In this document: positions 8,695-17,129 of the stretch, piece after piece
Position numbering within the stretch: the first letter of the stretch is position 1
Layout: each line of letters begins with the position of its first letter
Source of the DNA: JANMEX01 sp043776635
GTDB lineage: Bacteria > Pseudomonadota > Alphaproteobacteria > Rhizobiales > Rhizobiaceae
NCBI GenBank assembly: GCA_043776635.1
Contig: JAYVRA010000021.1
Location: 19,692 to 83,691, forward strand
DNA length: 64,000 bases
Reading direction: 5' to 3'
Notes under the pieces: model-generated
Seen by the model: only the letters and a program-made list of their open reading frames with translations
Told to the model about the DNA's origin: nothing
Databases searched by the model: none
Translations under genes and position numbers: made by a program

Positions 8695-9594
8695 TCAGAT
8701 AGGGTGCGGCAACCCCGCGATGCGATTGAGCCGGACAAGGAGCCTCTCGCGCTCATCGGCAATGCCTTTGTAGGTGACTTCCGGTGTGGATAAGGCTGCC
8801 ACTTGTGCCGCGATAGACTGCGCTAAAGTTGCGCCATCAGGGTGGGTTTCGAGCATTTCCAGCGGGTCATTATGGATGCGGATGGTGAAGAGCAAGTCGC
8901 CGCTCTCCGGCATTTTGCGTAAAGTCTGGCGCTCCATACGTATAACGATTTGGTCACCATGTTCGCCGAAACGGCGTTTCATATTGTTATCAGATTCAGG
9001 GTGATAGAGGTTGGCATCGCCATAAAGTGACCAGTTCCACCGGATAACCGGTTGGTTTGGTTGCAGCTTGTCAAACATGCGGGCGATGAGTTCGGCGTTG
9101 CGCGTGCCTTCGCTAAAGCCAGGTACTGGCTTGTGGATTTCGTGCATGGGACGCCCGAATTTTTCGTGCAGGTTCCACGCGGACGGGAAGCAGAGCGAGG
9201 CAGCGGCGAGGCGCCAGCCGTTTTCGCTTTTATGCATCAGCACCAGATCTTCCTGCGTCAGGCTGGCTGCAATGTGAAGGATCGGTAGATCGGGATTGTC
9301 TAAATCGACGTGGCGCTTGGCGGGAATGATTTCTATAGTGCGGTCGTGAAGGCGGTAAGTGTCTGGAAAGTTTGCCAAAAGATGCGCGACCAGTGTGTCC
9401 AGTATTTCCTGTTGTGAAGTTTCGGTTCCGGCTTCGCTGGCCAGAACCTTGTGGCGAACGATGCCGAGCAGGCGTTGTTTTTCGTCGAGATAGGCAGGCA
9501 AATGCCGGTCAACCTCAATCCAGTCTTTGATGTCCAGTGGTTTGAGGCCTATGGCGAATGGTTTTGACGAACCGTCATAGGGTGTGTGGGTCAT
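8695..9594 (-). CDS. DUF3445 / haem-dependent oxidative N-demethylase-like protein
   Basis: The 299-residue product matches the DUF3445 family. It has the N-terminal IDIKDWIEVD-like region (here PLDIKDWIEVDRHL), a central LTQEDLVLMHKSENGWRLAAASLCFPSAWN block and a C-terminal RMERQTLRKMPESGDLLFTIRI block. Some members are alpha subunits of haem-dependent oxidative N-demethylases, but most are uncharacterised. A partner subunit is not seen nearby. The gene follows pabC by one base on the same strand, so it is probably in the pabB-pabC operon. Confidence 0.8.
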   Translation of the reverse strand: MTHTPYDGSSKPFAIGLKPLDIKDWIEVDRHLPAYLDEKQRLLGIVRHKVLASEAGTETSQQEILDTLVAHLLANFPDTYRLHDRTIEIIPAKRHVDLDNPDLPILHIAASLTQEDLVLMHKSENGWRLAAASLCFPSAWNLHEKFGRPMHEIHKPVPGFSEGTRNAELIARMFDKLQPNQPVIRWNWSLYGDANLYHPESDNNMKRRFGEHGDQIVIRMERQTLRKMPESGDLLFTIRIHNDPLEMLETHPDGATLAQSIAAQVAALSTPEVTYKGIADERERLLVRLNRIAGLPHPI

Positions 9595-9595
9595 T

Positions 9596-10249
9596 TTATT
9601 TTATCAGCCTTGCCTCAATTAAATTACGCAGCGAATTGCCGACAAAGAACTGATTTTTTTCAACGTCTTGACGGCGTAGCACACCTTCGACCACCTTTCC
9701 CTCATCCAGTAGTTCCCGCCGCAGAACGCCTTTTAGGAGGCCGTCATTGAGTGGCGGTGTAATTAGTGTGTTACCAATCTTCACAAACAAATTAGTGATC
9801 GTCCCTTCGCACAAATGGCCGCGCTGGTTTTCCAGTAGCACCTCGTCGATTTCGGATGCAGGAAACTCTGCGCGGGCGTCGTCGTAGGTTTGTCGTAATG
9901 AAGTTTTGTGTGCCAGAAGCAGGTTGCCCGCATCAAGTTTCGTGGCAGCAATGGCGACGCGCCAGATTGTTCCTGCAGGCGTTGGCGTGAAAGGAAATGT
10001 GGTGCAAGATAACTGGTTTTGCTTATCGAGAACGAGCCGGACACGCAACGGAGTGGATGCGGAGATGGTGCGAAGTGAGTGCGCCGCGTGACCGGGATCG
10101 AAACGTTTGCCGAGCGCGAGCGAAGATTTGGACATTCGATCAATATGTAGCTTCGCGCGGATGCAGCCTGCCTCCGGCTCATAGCGCAGTGTCTCTATTA
10201 GACTTAGGGGTTGATGTTGCCCGCTGCGAAGCGGGCTTTCAATAGACAT
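9596..10249 (-). CDS. pabC: Aminotransferase class IV, 4-amino-4-deoxychorismate lyase-like
   Basis: The 217-residue PLP enzyme has the class IV motifs RAKLHIDRMSKSSLALG near the N-terminus and the lysine-bearing segment LLAHKTSLRQTYDDA. The substrate loop is EVLLENQRGHLCEGTITNLFVK, and PPLNDGLLKGVLRREL lies near the C-terminus. It would release pyruvate from 4-amino-4-deoxychorismate to give 4-aminobenzoate. Its start lies inside the end of pabB (46-base overlap), which supports the assignment and translational coupling. The enzyme is short for the family, as in other rhizobial PabC-like proteins. Confidence 0.85.
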   Translation of the reverse strand: MSIESPLRSGQHQPLSLIETLRYEPEAGCIRAKLHIDRMSKSSLALGKRFDPGHAAHSLRTISASTPLRVRLVLDKQNQLSCTTFPFTPTPAGTIWRVAIAATKLDAGNLLLAHKTSLRQTYDDARAEFPASEIDEVLLENQRGHLCEGTITNLFVKIGNTLITPPLNDGLLKGVLRRELLDEGKVVEGVLRRQDVEKNQFFVGNSLRNLIEARLIK

Positions 10250-11307
10250 TCATCATACTCCACGCTGCCATCTGAATCGAACACCACTCCGCTGCCGACA
10301 TTGAATTTTGCTAATCCATTATCCTCTAATACCACAGTGCGGATGGCAACATTGAAGCTCATTTGACCGGTTGGCGCTATCCAGCCGATGGAGCCGCAAT
10401 AGACATCGCGGGGCGACGTTTCCAAATCTTGGATGATTTCCATGGCGCGGATTTTCGGCGCACCGGTGATGGAGCCGCAGGGGAAGAGCGCGGTGAAAAT
10501 ATCTTGCAGGGTAAGACCGGGGAGAAGTTTAGCGCGGATGCGGCTGACCATTTGGTGCAGGGAAGGATAGGTCTCGACTGTGAATAATTCCGGGACATGC
10601 AGCGAGCCGACGGTGGTGATGCGTGAAATATCATTGCGTAACAGGTCCACGATCATGCGGTTTTCGGCTTGGTTCTTGCCGTCGTTTTGCAAGGCCAGCT
10701 TTATAGCGTCGTCTTCCTCTGGCGTCTTGCCGCGCTTGGCCGTGCCTTTCATGGGGCGGGTTTCTACCCAGCCATCGGCGTCGATTTCAAAGAAAAGTTC
10801 CGGCGAGCGCGAGAGAATCTGCGGGCCGCCGAGAGCGACCATGCCGCCGTGACGCACGGGCTGGCGCTGGGTGAGGGTATGAAAAATAGAAACCGGATCT
10901 CCGGACCACTCAGCATGGATGGGGAAGGTGAGGTTGGACTGATAGCAATCGCCCAGCGCGATGTGGCGCTTGAGCTTATCAAAACGCGAGACGTAATCTT
11001 CTCGGGTCCAAGCCGGAACGGCGTTTCGCAGCGGGGCAGTCGGAATGGGGGCAGAACGTTCGGACGGGCGGAAGGTGGAAATGTCTGCTTCGTCAAAAAT
11101 GCCGAGCTGCAACAGCGGCACACCGCGATTTTCTGGTAAAAGAGGTTTAAGTTTCTCCTCCAGCAGATAGCCTGCTTCATAAGAAACATAGCCTGCCAGC
11201 CATTTGCCAGCCTTGCGGGCGGCTTCCGCTTTTTCGAAGGCTAGGGTGAGATCGCTTTCGCTCTCCGCCGTAAGAATTTCCAAAGGCCGCGCAAACAACC
11301 GCCGCAC
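10204..11307 (-). CDS. pabB: Aminodeoxychorismate synthase component I
   Basis: The product adds ammonia to chorismate to give 4-amino-4-deoxychorismate for folate synthesis. Chorismate-binding motifs are clear: TRPMKGTAKRGKTPEEDD, MIVDLLRNDISRI and PCGSITGAPKIRAMEII. The 367-residue version begins at GTG 11307. Homology-like sequence (HVLLHDDILGV) continues upstream in frame to a stop at about 11386 without an ATG, so the true start may be a rarer codon such as CTG near 11334. The gene overlaps pabC, its functional partner. No glutamine amidotransferase (pabA) gene is seen nearby. Confidence 0.9.
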   Translation of the reverse strand: MRRLFARPLEILTAESESDLTLAFEKAEAARKAGKWLAGYVSYEAGYLLEEKLKPLLPENRGVPLLQLGIFDEADISTFRPSERSAPIPTAPLRNAVPAWTREDYVSRFDKLKRHIALGDCYQSNLTFPIHAEWSGDPVSIFHTLTQRQPVRHGGMVALGGPQILSRSPELFFEIDADGWVETRPMKGTAKRGKTPEEDDAIKLALQNDGKNQAENRMIVDLLRNDISRITTVGSLHVPELFTVETYPSLHQMVSRIRAKLLPGLTLQDIFTALFPCGSITGAPKIRAMEIIQDLETSPRDVYCGSIGWIAPTGQMSFNVAIRTVVLEDNGLAKFNVGSGVVFDSDGSVEYDECLLKARFAAGNINP

Positions 11308-11735
11308 GCCGAGAATATCGTCGTGGAGCAGAACATGAGGCGGGAGGGCAGGCGTTTTCAGAGGTGGTGATTCCGGTGCGGTTTAACAGAATATACAGCT
11401 AGCGCGATTTGCCGGATTGCTGAAGTGCGACATGATGCGGGGGGGGGGCTGGTCCTAATGTATCTTAACAAATTTTCGGAAAAGTAATTGCGCCATTTTT
11501 GATTTGTGCAGGGCTGTAAGCGTCCGCAAATCGCCTAATCATTACGATCAGATGTGTGGCATATCTTTCATTATCGGTGGGGGATTTCCATTTCTGTCCA
11601 TTACTCCCCATATTTGGTGTAAGGTAACTTGGCGGTCGTATTACGAGGCGATCAAGTCAGTAGCTGCATGTAAAAAAATGGTGATGGGTTCATGCGAGAG
11701 CGTTTCATTTTGCGCGAAGTACCCAATTCCAAGAG
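11308..11735. other. Gene-free interval with a G10 tract
   Basis: No convincing gene is seen. Open frames here are short and lack recognisable motifs. An uninterrupted run of ten G occupies 11439-11448, about 130 bases ahead of the pabB start. From about 11500 the base composition becomes more AT-rich, marking the edge of the island that holds the AbiF-type gene. Confidence 0.6.
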
Positions 11736-12701
11736 CTACGTTGCCCAGACAGATAGGGTTTTCCAATCATCAGGGAAGCCAGCATTTTTAAGGGACACAT
11801 AAGGATTGGTTGGGAAAGTATCACAATGCTCTATTAACCAAAGGTGCCACGTGCTGTTTGGGCTAATCGTTTTGAGGATATGGCGCATAATCAGCAATGC
11901 GGAATATAGCCGTGTCTGTGCCTTGGTATTACTCGTTAAGTGGTCAAAATCGGGAATTTGCCCTGTAGTAGGCCAAACCGGTTGGTTCACCTGAGGTTTG
12001 TTCCAGAGTCTGGAGTGGTGGGCACATACGTTTCTTATGTCGTTAAGGGACCGCACCCAACTTTGCAGCACAGCCCCGCTAGGAACCTGATATAGCGCTG
12101 CGATGGTATCTCTGCTGGGAACAATCAACCCTTCATATAGATGTGAAAGTGCCCCAAAGTCCCATAGCTCGGACGCTATCCAAATTGGCATGTCACTCTT
12201 CGGGTACTTTGCTTTGAAATGTTTGGCAAAATGCTCCTGTGACTTTTGGGCTTTATCATCAAGCATTCTGAGCCATTTTTCATGTTTTGTCTCTGCGTGC
12301 GGTGTAATCCGCTTGCGCGAAAAATGACCGTTCAACTGAGCAGGGTCTCGATGTGCAAAGGGGTCTAACTGAGCGAGCGAAATGGTAATGTCTGTTCGAA
12401 GCGCAATTTCTATGCGCTCGAGAGCATCCAAGCATATCATACGAAGTTTTTTGTCAAAAATATATAAATCAAGGATGTGAGAAAAGTGAACGCCTCGCTG
12501 GAAATTGTCGCCTATACCTGAGGTCCCGTCGACATTCATTACCCTTTCACGAAAAGGATACCAATAAGCACTCAGTCGATAGTAGTTTACTTTGCCAAGG
12601 TAATGCTTCGCACGCTCGTCATTGGTTATAACAAGGCCGCGACCTTTAAGTAGATCAACCTGCTGTTGAAGGGAAAGAAATGGCTTGACGTATTGATTCA
12701 T
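11736..12701 (-). CDS. AbiF/AbiD-type abortive infection protein (Abi_2, HEPN)
   Basis: The start at ATG 12701 (MNQYVKPFLSLQQQVDLL) fits the family N-terminus; a reading from 12818 would run through a terminator. The 321-residue product has the Abi_2 hallmarks: KHYLGKVNYYRLSAYWYPF near residues 32-50, LDALERIEIALR near 90-102, and the HEPN ribonuclease motif RNVCAH with R223, N224 and H228. Such proteins are thought to be RNA-cutting toxins that block phage growth; some AbiF genes carry an upstream structured RNA. Here a promoter, a candidate RNA and a terminator lie directly upstream. Codon use is more AT-rich than the neighbours, suggesting horizontal gain. Confidence 0.88.
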   Translation of the reverse strand: MNQYVKPFLSLQQQVDLLKGRGLVITNDERAKHYLGKVNYYRLSAYWYPFRERVMNVDGTSGIGDNFQRGVHFSHILDLYIFDKKLRMICLDALERIEIALRTDITISLAQLDPFAHRDPAQLNGHFSRKRITPHAETKHEKWLRMLDDKAQKSQEHFAKHFKAKYPKSDMPIWIASELWDFGALSHLYEGLIVPSRDTIAALYQVPSGAVLQSWVRSLNDIRNVCAHHSRLWNKPQVNQPVWPTTGQIPDFDHLTSNTKAQTRLYSALLIMRHILKTISPNSTWHLWLIEHCDTFPTNPYVSLKNAGFPDDWKTLSVWAT

Positions 12702-12724
12702 GTACTGTGCATAATGCATAAAAC

Positions 12725-12768
12725 AAAAAAGACCAACCCGTACACATTGCTGTGCAGTGGGGCTGGCC
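12725..12768 (-). terminator. Rho-independent terminator just upstream of abiF
   Basis: On the minus strand the arms GGCCAGCCC (12768-12760) and GGGTTGGTC (12739-12731) pair with two G-U wobbles. An inner TGCACA/TGTGTA stem extends the hairpin, and a T6 run (12730-12725) follows. The run ends about six bases before the earliest plausible abiF ATG (12719) and 23 bases before the favoured one (12701). Most transcripts from the upstream promoter should stop here, so abiF would need read-through. Confidence 0.85.
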
Positions 12769-12868
12769 GTATCGCCATCTTTATCTACCACCCAGCTTGA
12801 AAAGACAAGAAAAATCAAATAAAGTGAAATGAATATGATTTAAATATGATATTGTGAAGCAAAATATT
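12725..12868 (-). ncRNA. Candidate AbiF-associated small RNA
   Basis: A near-consensus promoter upstream and a strong terminator downstream define a transcript of roughly 140 bases that ends immediately before the abiF coding region. The 3' half (CAAGCTGGGTGGTAGATAAAG then the terminator hairpin) is GC-rich and could fold; the 5' half is AT-rich. An 'abiF RNA motif' upstream of abiF genes is known from comparative genomics, and RNA antitoxins have been proposed for such loci. I could not test the match to that motif; the call rests on position and on the promoter/terminator pair. Confidence 0.6.
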
Positions 12869-12891
12869 TGCTTCACAATATCATATTTAAA
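12839..12891. promoter_or_regulatory. Perfect 25-base-arm palindrome, candidate operator
   Basis: Arms 12839-12863 and 12867-12891 are exact reverse complements around a three-base centre; the arm contains gatattgtgaagcaaa. The palindrome covers the -10 element and expected transcription start of the abiF-side promoter and lies between the divergent abiF locus and the small gene at 12984. It may be bound by a dimeric regulator, possibly the winged-helix-like product of that gene. Transcribed from further upstream it would instead form a long AT-rich hairpin. Confidence 0.75.
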
Positions 12892-12903
12892 AGTCATTGT
12901 CAA
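12875..12903 (-). promoter_or_regulatory. Sigma-70-type promoter for the abiF RNA/abiF
   Basis: On the minus strand a perfect TTGACA -35 (12903-12898), a 17-base spacer and TATTGT -10 (12880-12875) are present. The start point would fall near 12868, inside the palindrome. This is among the closest matches to the sigma-70 consensus noticed in the window. Confidence 0.7.
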
Positions 12904-12983
12904 CAAACATAACACATTGATAAATAACAATAAATTATATCATATAGACAGGCATCTTTTTTCACATTAACATTTGAAACATC

Positions 12984-13367
12984 ATGTCAGATAACTATCT
13001 CACCTTCCTCGAAAAACGTTTCCAGAATGAACTGGAGGATATTGAGCGACGTATCAAGGAACTGAACATTGAAAAAATGGCGTTACATCGGCAGTTAAGC
13101 AAGGCGCGTGCTGAACGTGCGGGTCTTCAATATTCAGTGCGTAAGAACAGTATGAATCGCGTGCTGGCCGAGAACAGTGTTCTCAAAGCGCTACAAGAGA
13201 GCGATCAAGCTATGCGAACCGGCGACTTATTTGATAAAGCGCGTATAACCCATTTTGATTTAAAGCTGCCGACGTTCCGCACTTACCTAGACCGCATGAA
13301 GCGGAAGGGATTGGTCAAATCCGCACGGTCCACTGGATTTTGGGAGTTGCCATCAAAGGCAGGCTGA
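12984..13367 (+). CDS. Small coiled-coil / winged-helix-like protein, function unknown
   Basis: The 127-residue product has an N-terminal coiled coil (about residues 8-55: FLEKRFQNELEDIERRIKEL then EKMALHRQLSKARAERAGL). A C-terminal region of about residues 62-122 follows with a winged-helix pattern (SVLKALQESDQAMRTGDLF, then FRTYLDRMKRKGLVKSARSTGFWEL). I believe similar short proteins occur in other rhizobia, but I know no function. It is divergent from the abiF locus, with a long palindrome between the two. A role as local regulator is inference only. Confidence 0.75.
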   Translation: MSDNYLTFLEKRFQNELEDIERRIKELNIEKMALHRQLSKARAERAGLQYSVRKNSMNRVLAENSVLKALQESDQAMRTGDLFDKARITHFDLKLPTFRTYLDRMKRKGLVKSARSTGFWELPSKAG

Positions 13368-13456
13368 GATTACTTTAGAAACGTACGCAACCACCGAACA
13401 TTGCTAAGCTATGATATAGCGAAAGGTGATGTGGCCCCGCAAGGGAGTGATTTATT

Positions 13457-15313
13457 TCACGCCATCCCCTCCAGCTCATCAATCAGCCCTTCAATCACTG
13501 ACAACCCCTTGTCCCAGAAACCCGGATCGGTCGCATCCAGCCCGAACGGGGCTAATAACTCCGAGTGATGTTTTGTCCCTCCGGCGCGGAGCATGTCGAA
13601 GTATTTTTCCTGGAAGCCGCCTTCGGCGTTTTGATAAACGGCATAGAGCGAATTTACGAGGCAGTCGCCGAAGGCGTAGGCATAGACGTAGAAGGGCGAG
13701 TGGATGAAATGCGGGATGTAGGCCCAGAAGGTTTCGTAGCCTTCGCCGGACTGAACGGCGGGGCCGAGGCTTTCTTTTTGCACTTCCAGCCATAGTTCGC
13801 CGATGCGCTGCGCGGTGAGTTCGCCCTCTTTGCGCTCTGTGTGGAGGCGGCGCTCGAACTGGTAGAAGGCGATTTGGCGCACGACCGTGTTGATTATGTC
13901 CTCGACTTTTTGTGCCAGCATGGCTTTGCGCTCGCCGACATCCTTTGTCCGGTTAAGCAGCGAGCGGAAAGTGAGCATTTCGCCGAAGACTGACGCGGTT
14001 TCTGCCAATGTCAGCGGTGTGGCGCTCATCAGGGGGCCACGCGGGCCTGCCAGCACTTGATGGACGCCGTGGCCCAGCTCGTGTGCCAGTGTCATGACAT
14101 CGCGCGGCTTGCCTTGATAGTTTATCAAAACATAGGGGTGGACGGAAGGCACTGTAGGGTGGGCGAAAGCGCCCGGCGATTTGCCGGGGCGGGTTTGTGC
14201 GTCAATCCAGTTTTTGTCGAAAAACTGTTTGGCGATTGCCGCCATTTCCGGAGCGAAATCGCCATAGGCTTCGAGCACTGTGTCGCGGGCGGCATCCCAG
14301 CTGATTTCGGCTTTAGGCGCGGTTGGCAGCGGTGCGTTGCGGTCATAGTGCATGAGCTGGTCAAGGCCCAGCCACTTGGCTTTCATGGCATAGTAGCGAT
14401 GTGACAGACGGGGGTAGGCCTTGATGACGGCGCTGGCGAGAGCATCGACAACCTCGCGCTCGACGCGGTTGGCCAAGTGGCGGCTATCGGCAATGTCCTC
14501 AAAGCCGCGCCAGCGATCCGAGATTTCCTTGTCCTTGGCCAGCGTATTGGTGATGAGCGCGAATGTGCGGATGTTTTCAGAGAAGGTTTTGGCGAGCGCC
14601 GCTGCGCCGAGCTTGCGGCGTTCGCGGTTGGCGTCTTGCAACAGGTTCAGCGTCGGTTCGATGGGCTGCTTTTCGCCGTCCACATCAAAGCGCAGTGCGG
14701 TCATGGTTTCGTCAAACAGCCGGTTCCACGCGCCGCGACCGGTGGTGGATTTTTCTAAGAAGAGCTGCTCGGTGCGCTCGTCCAACTGGTATGGCTTGTC
14801 CTTGCGCAAATCTTCAATCCACGGCCTGTAATGCGCCAGCGCCGGATTGGTCTTATAAGCGGTTTGTAAAAGTGCATGGTCGATTTGGTTGAGTTCGAGC
14901 GAATAAAATAAAAGATGTGAAGAAGCATCCGTCAGTTTTTCCTGCGCGTCGCCATAGAGCTTGGCGATGGCCGCATCAGATGAGTCTCCTGCGTAGAGCA
15001 GGCCTACGTAAGACATTATGCGACCCATGAGGTCTTCAATTTCCTCGTAGTCTTTAATTGAAAAGGCTAATGTACCTCCGCTTACGGTTGCTGATTCGAC
15101 TATGAGCTTGCCTTTCCATTTGGCTTCGAACGCTAAGGCCTTGTTTTGAGACGATAACATGTCTTGTGCCAATTCGGGGCAGTTTGGAGAAGAATAAAGA
15201 TCGTTTAGGTTCCAAATAGGAAGAATTTGCCTCGACTCTGGCAAAATAGGGCTAGATTCTGGCGCAAATGTGATTGTTTGATTAAGTTTATACTTATATA
15301 ATAAGTTAAGCAT
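13457..15313 (-). CDS. pepF: M3 family oligoendopeptidase F
   Basis: The 618-residue zinc metallopeptidase cleaves short peptides in the cytoplasm. The catalytic motif is HELGH with H411, E412 and H415, inside VMTLAHELGHGVHQVL; the second-half motif SVFGEMLTFRSLL supplies the downstream Glu. The family core begins near residue 30 (ILPIWNLNDLYSSPNCPEL), so about 28 extra residues precede it when the only available ATG (15313) is used. A non-ATG start closer to the core is possible. The gene stands alone, convergent with the small gene at 12984. Confidence 0.93.
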   Translation of the reverse strand: MLNLLYKYKLNQTITFAPESSPILPESRQILPIWNLNDLYSSPNCPELAQDMLSSQNKALAFEAKWKGKLIVESATVSGGTLAFSIKDYEEIEDLMGRIMSYVGLLYAGDSSDAAIAKLYGDAQEKLTDASSHLLFYSLELNQIDHALLQTAYKTNPALAHYRPWIEDLRKDKPYQLDERTEQLFLEKSTTGRGAWNRLFDETMTALRFDVDGEKQPIEPTLNLLQDANRERRKLGAAALAKTFSENIRTFALITNTLAKDKEISDRWRGFEDIADSRHLANRVEREVVDALASAVIKAYPRLSHRYYAMKAKWLGLDQLMHYDRNAPLPTAPKAEISWDAARDTVLEAYGDFAPEMAAIAKQFFDKNWIDAQTRPGKSPGAFAHPTVPSVHPYVLINYQGKPRDVMTLAHELGHGVHQVLAGPRGPLMSATPLTLAETASVFGEMLTFRSLLNRTKDVGERKAMLAQKVEDIINTVVRQIAFYQFERRLHTERKEGELTAQRIGELWLEVQKESLGPAVQSGEGYETFWAYIPHFIHSPFYVYAYAFGDCLVNSLYAVYQNAEGGFQEKYFDMLRAGGTKHHSELLAPFGLDATDPGFWDKGLSVIEGLIDELEGMA

Positions 15314-15472
15314 TTAAAATGGCTCCGGTCGAAAAATAACAGAACGAGTGCGTATCTCGTTAATCTACATGGATGGTATTTTGATAACAGACAATTCACC
15401 TGTTTTGTTGAGATCATTTTCAACTATTTCTGTAATGATCATCATATTGTTTGATTTAACCCAAAGTGATTC

Positions 15473-16951
15473 ATGTCAGGTTTAATACTCATAGTTGATG
15501 ATGAACCTGTTCAACGGCGCCTGTTAGAGGCCACTGTTGTGCGGATGGGCTATCAAGTATTGCCCGTGGAAACCGGCGCAAAGGCGCTGGCTGCCTTTGA
15601 TGGACCGCAGGGTGCTGCTATCGCTTTGGTTATTCTCGATCTGGTCATGCCGGATATTGATGGTATGACTGTTTTGATAACCATGCGTGAGCGCGGCAAC
15701 CTTACGCCTGTCATTGTGCAGACGGCTCAGGGCGGTATCGATACTGTAATTAGTGCAATGCGGGCAGGGGCGTTTGATTTTGTGGTCAAGCCGGTTTCGC
15801 CAGAGCGTTTACATGTGTCGATTGGCAACGCTTTGAAGGTGCAAGCGCTTGAGGGCGAATTCACGCGCATTAAGAAAACAGTGTCTGGCACGCTGACATT
15901 TAAAGATATTATTACAAAGAGTCCGGCTATGGAGCGGGTGATACGGCTTGGCGAGAAGGCTGCGCAATCGAATATTCCGATTATTATTGAGGGTGAATCG
16001 GGCGTTGGCAAGGAAGTGATTGCGCGCGCTATTCAGGGTTCCGGTAAGCGTGCGGGTAAGCCGTTCGTCACGGTCAATTGCGGCGCTATTCCGGATAATT
16101 TGGTGGAGAGCATATTATTTGGTCATGAAAAAGGCTCGTTCACCGGTGCCACTGAAAAACATCAGGGTAAGTTTGTCGAGGCGGACGGCGGCACGTTGTT
16201 TTTGGATGAAATCGGAGATTTGCCACTGGATGCACAGGTTAAGCTGCTGCGCGCTGTGCAACTGGGTGAGATTGACCCTGTCGGCGGGCGCAAGACAGTG
16301 AAGGTTGATATTCGCCTTATCTCGGCCACACACCGCAATTTGATTGATCATGTGCGCAACGGCAAATTTCGCGAAGATTTATATTATCGCATCAACGTGT
16401 TTCCGATTTTCGTTCCAAGCTTGCGGGAACGCCGTGAAGATATTCCTTGGCTGGTGAGGCATTTTATGGCGCGTTTTGCCGCTGAAGAAGGTCGTAAGGG
16501 ACTGACAAATGCATCCAGCCATGCAATGGCAATGCTGAAAAGTTATGATTGGCCAGGTAATGTGCGGCAGCTTGAGAATGCAGTGTTCCGGGCGGTCGTC
16601 ATGTGTGAAGGCAATGAACTCATGCCTGAAGATTTTCCGCAGATAATGAGCCAGACCGTGCTAACTGATTTGACCAGCGCTATTGCCGAAGAAGCCGCTG
16701 GTCACAGTATCGAGCATGAAGTTGCTTCATCCACACTGGAATCATTGACCTCGGCATTTATGTCGGAGGATGGCGAAATCCGGTCGCTGAGCGAGATTGA
16801 AGAGCAAGTTATCAGGCGCGCTATTGACATTTACGATGGGCAGATGAGTGAAGTGTCCCGGCGTTTGGGTATTGGCCGCTCGACACTTTATCGTAAATTG
16901 AAAGAATACGGCATCGACAACGATGATGATCAGGCAGCCAGTGCAGCTTGA
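15473..16951 (+). CDS. Sigma-54-dependent response regulator (NtrC type)
   Basis: The 492-residue protein has three domains. The receiver (1-120) shows D9/D10, phospho-acceptor D56 and K106. The AAA+ sigma-54 activation domain (about 145-385) has Walker A GESGVGKE (174-181), the sigma-54 contact loop GSFTGA (221-226) instead of the usual GAFTGA, and Walker B TLFLDEI. A Fis-type helix-turn-helix ends the protein (about 445-485, MSEVSRRLGIGRSTLYRKLKEYGI). No histidine kinase is adjacent, so it is an orphan regulator in this window. Its targets cannot be told from the sequence. Confidence 0.93.
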   Translation: MSGLILIVDDEPVQRRLLEATVVRMGYQVLPVETGAKALAAFDGPQGAAIALVILDLVMPDIDGMTVLITMRERGNLTPVIVQTAQGGIDTVISAMRAGAFDFVVKPVSPERLHVSIGNALKVQALEGEFTRIKKTVSGTLTFKDIITKSPAMERVIRLGEKAAQSNIPIIIEGESGVGKEVIARAIQGSGKRAGKPFVTVNCGAIPDNLVESILFGHEKGSFTGATEKHQGKFVEADGGTLFLDEIGDLPLDAQVKLLRAVQLGEIDPVGGRKTVKVDIRLISATHRNLIDHVRNGKFREDLYYRINVFPIFVPSLRERREDIPWLVRHFMARFAAEEGRKGLTNASSHAMAMLKSYDWPGNVRQLENAVFRAVVMCEGNELMPEDFPQIMSQTVLTDLTSAIAEEAAGHSIEHEVASSTLESLTSAFMSEDGEIRSLSEIEEQVIRRAIDIYDGQMSEVSRRLGIGRSTLYRKLKEYGIDNDDDQAASAA

Positions 16952-17129
16952 TCAGTCAGTTATCAACAGCAAAACTTGTCATTTACCATTCATTGACCTT
17001 ACTATAGCAATTACCTCCTTGGCTTGGTGTTGCCATTCCTATGACTTATTTTAAAGGCACTAAGCGGCTGTTAACCAAATTAACCGACACTGGCATGGTA
17101 AATAAAGTCTGTATAAGGATTATCGTACG

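Noticed and set aside
11554..11791. A plus-strand frame beginning MCGISFIIGG, recalling class II glutamine amidotransferases
   Set aside because: The similarity stops after the first residues, the rest has no amidotransferase motifs, and it runs into the abiF 3' end.
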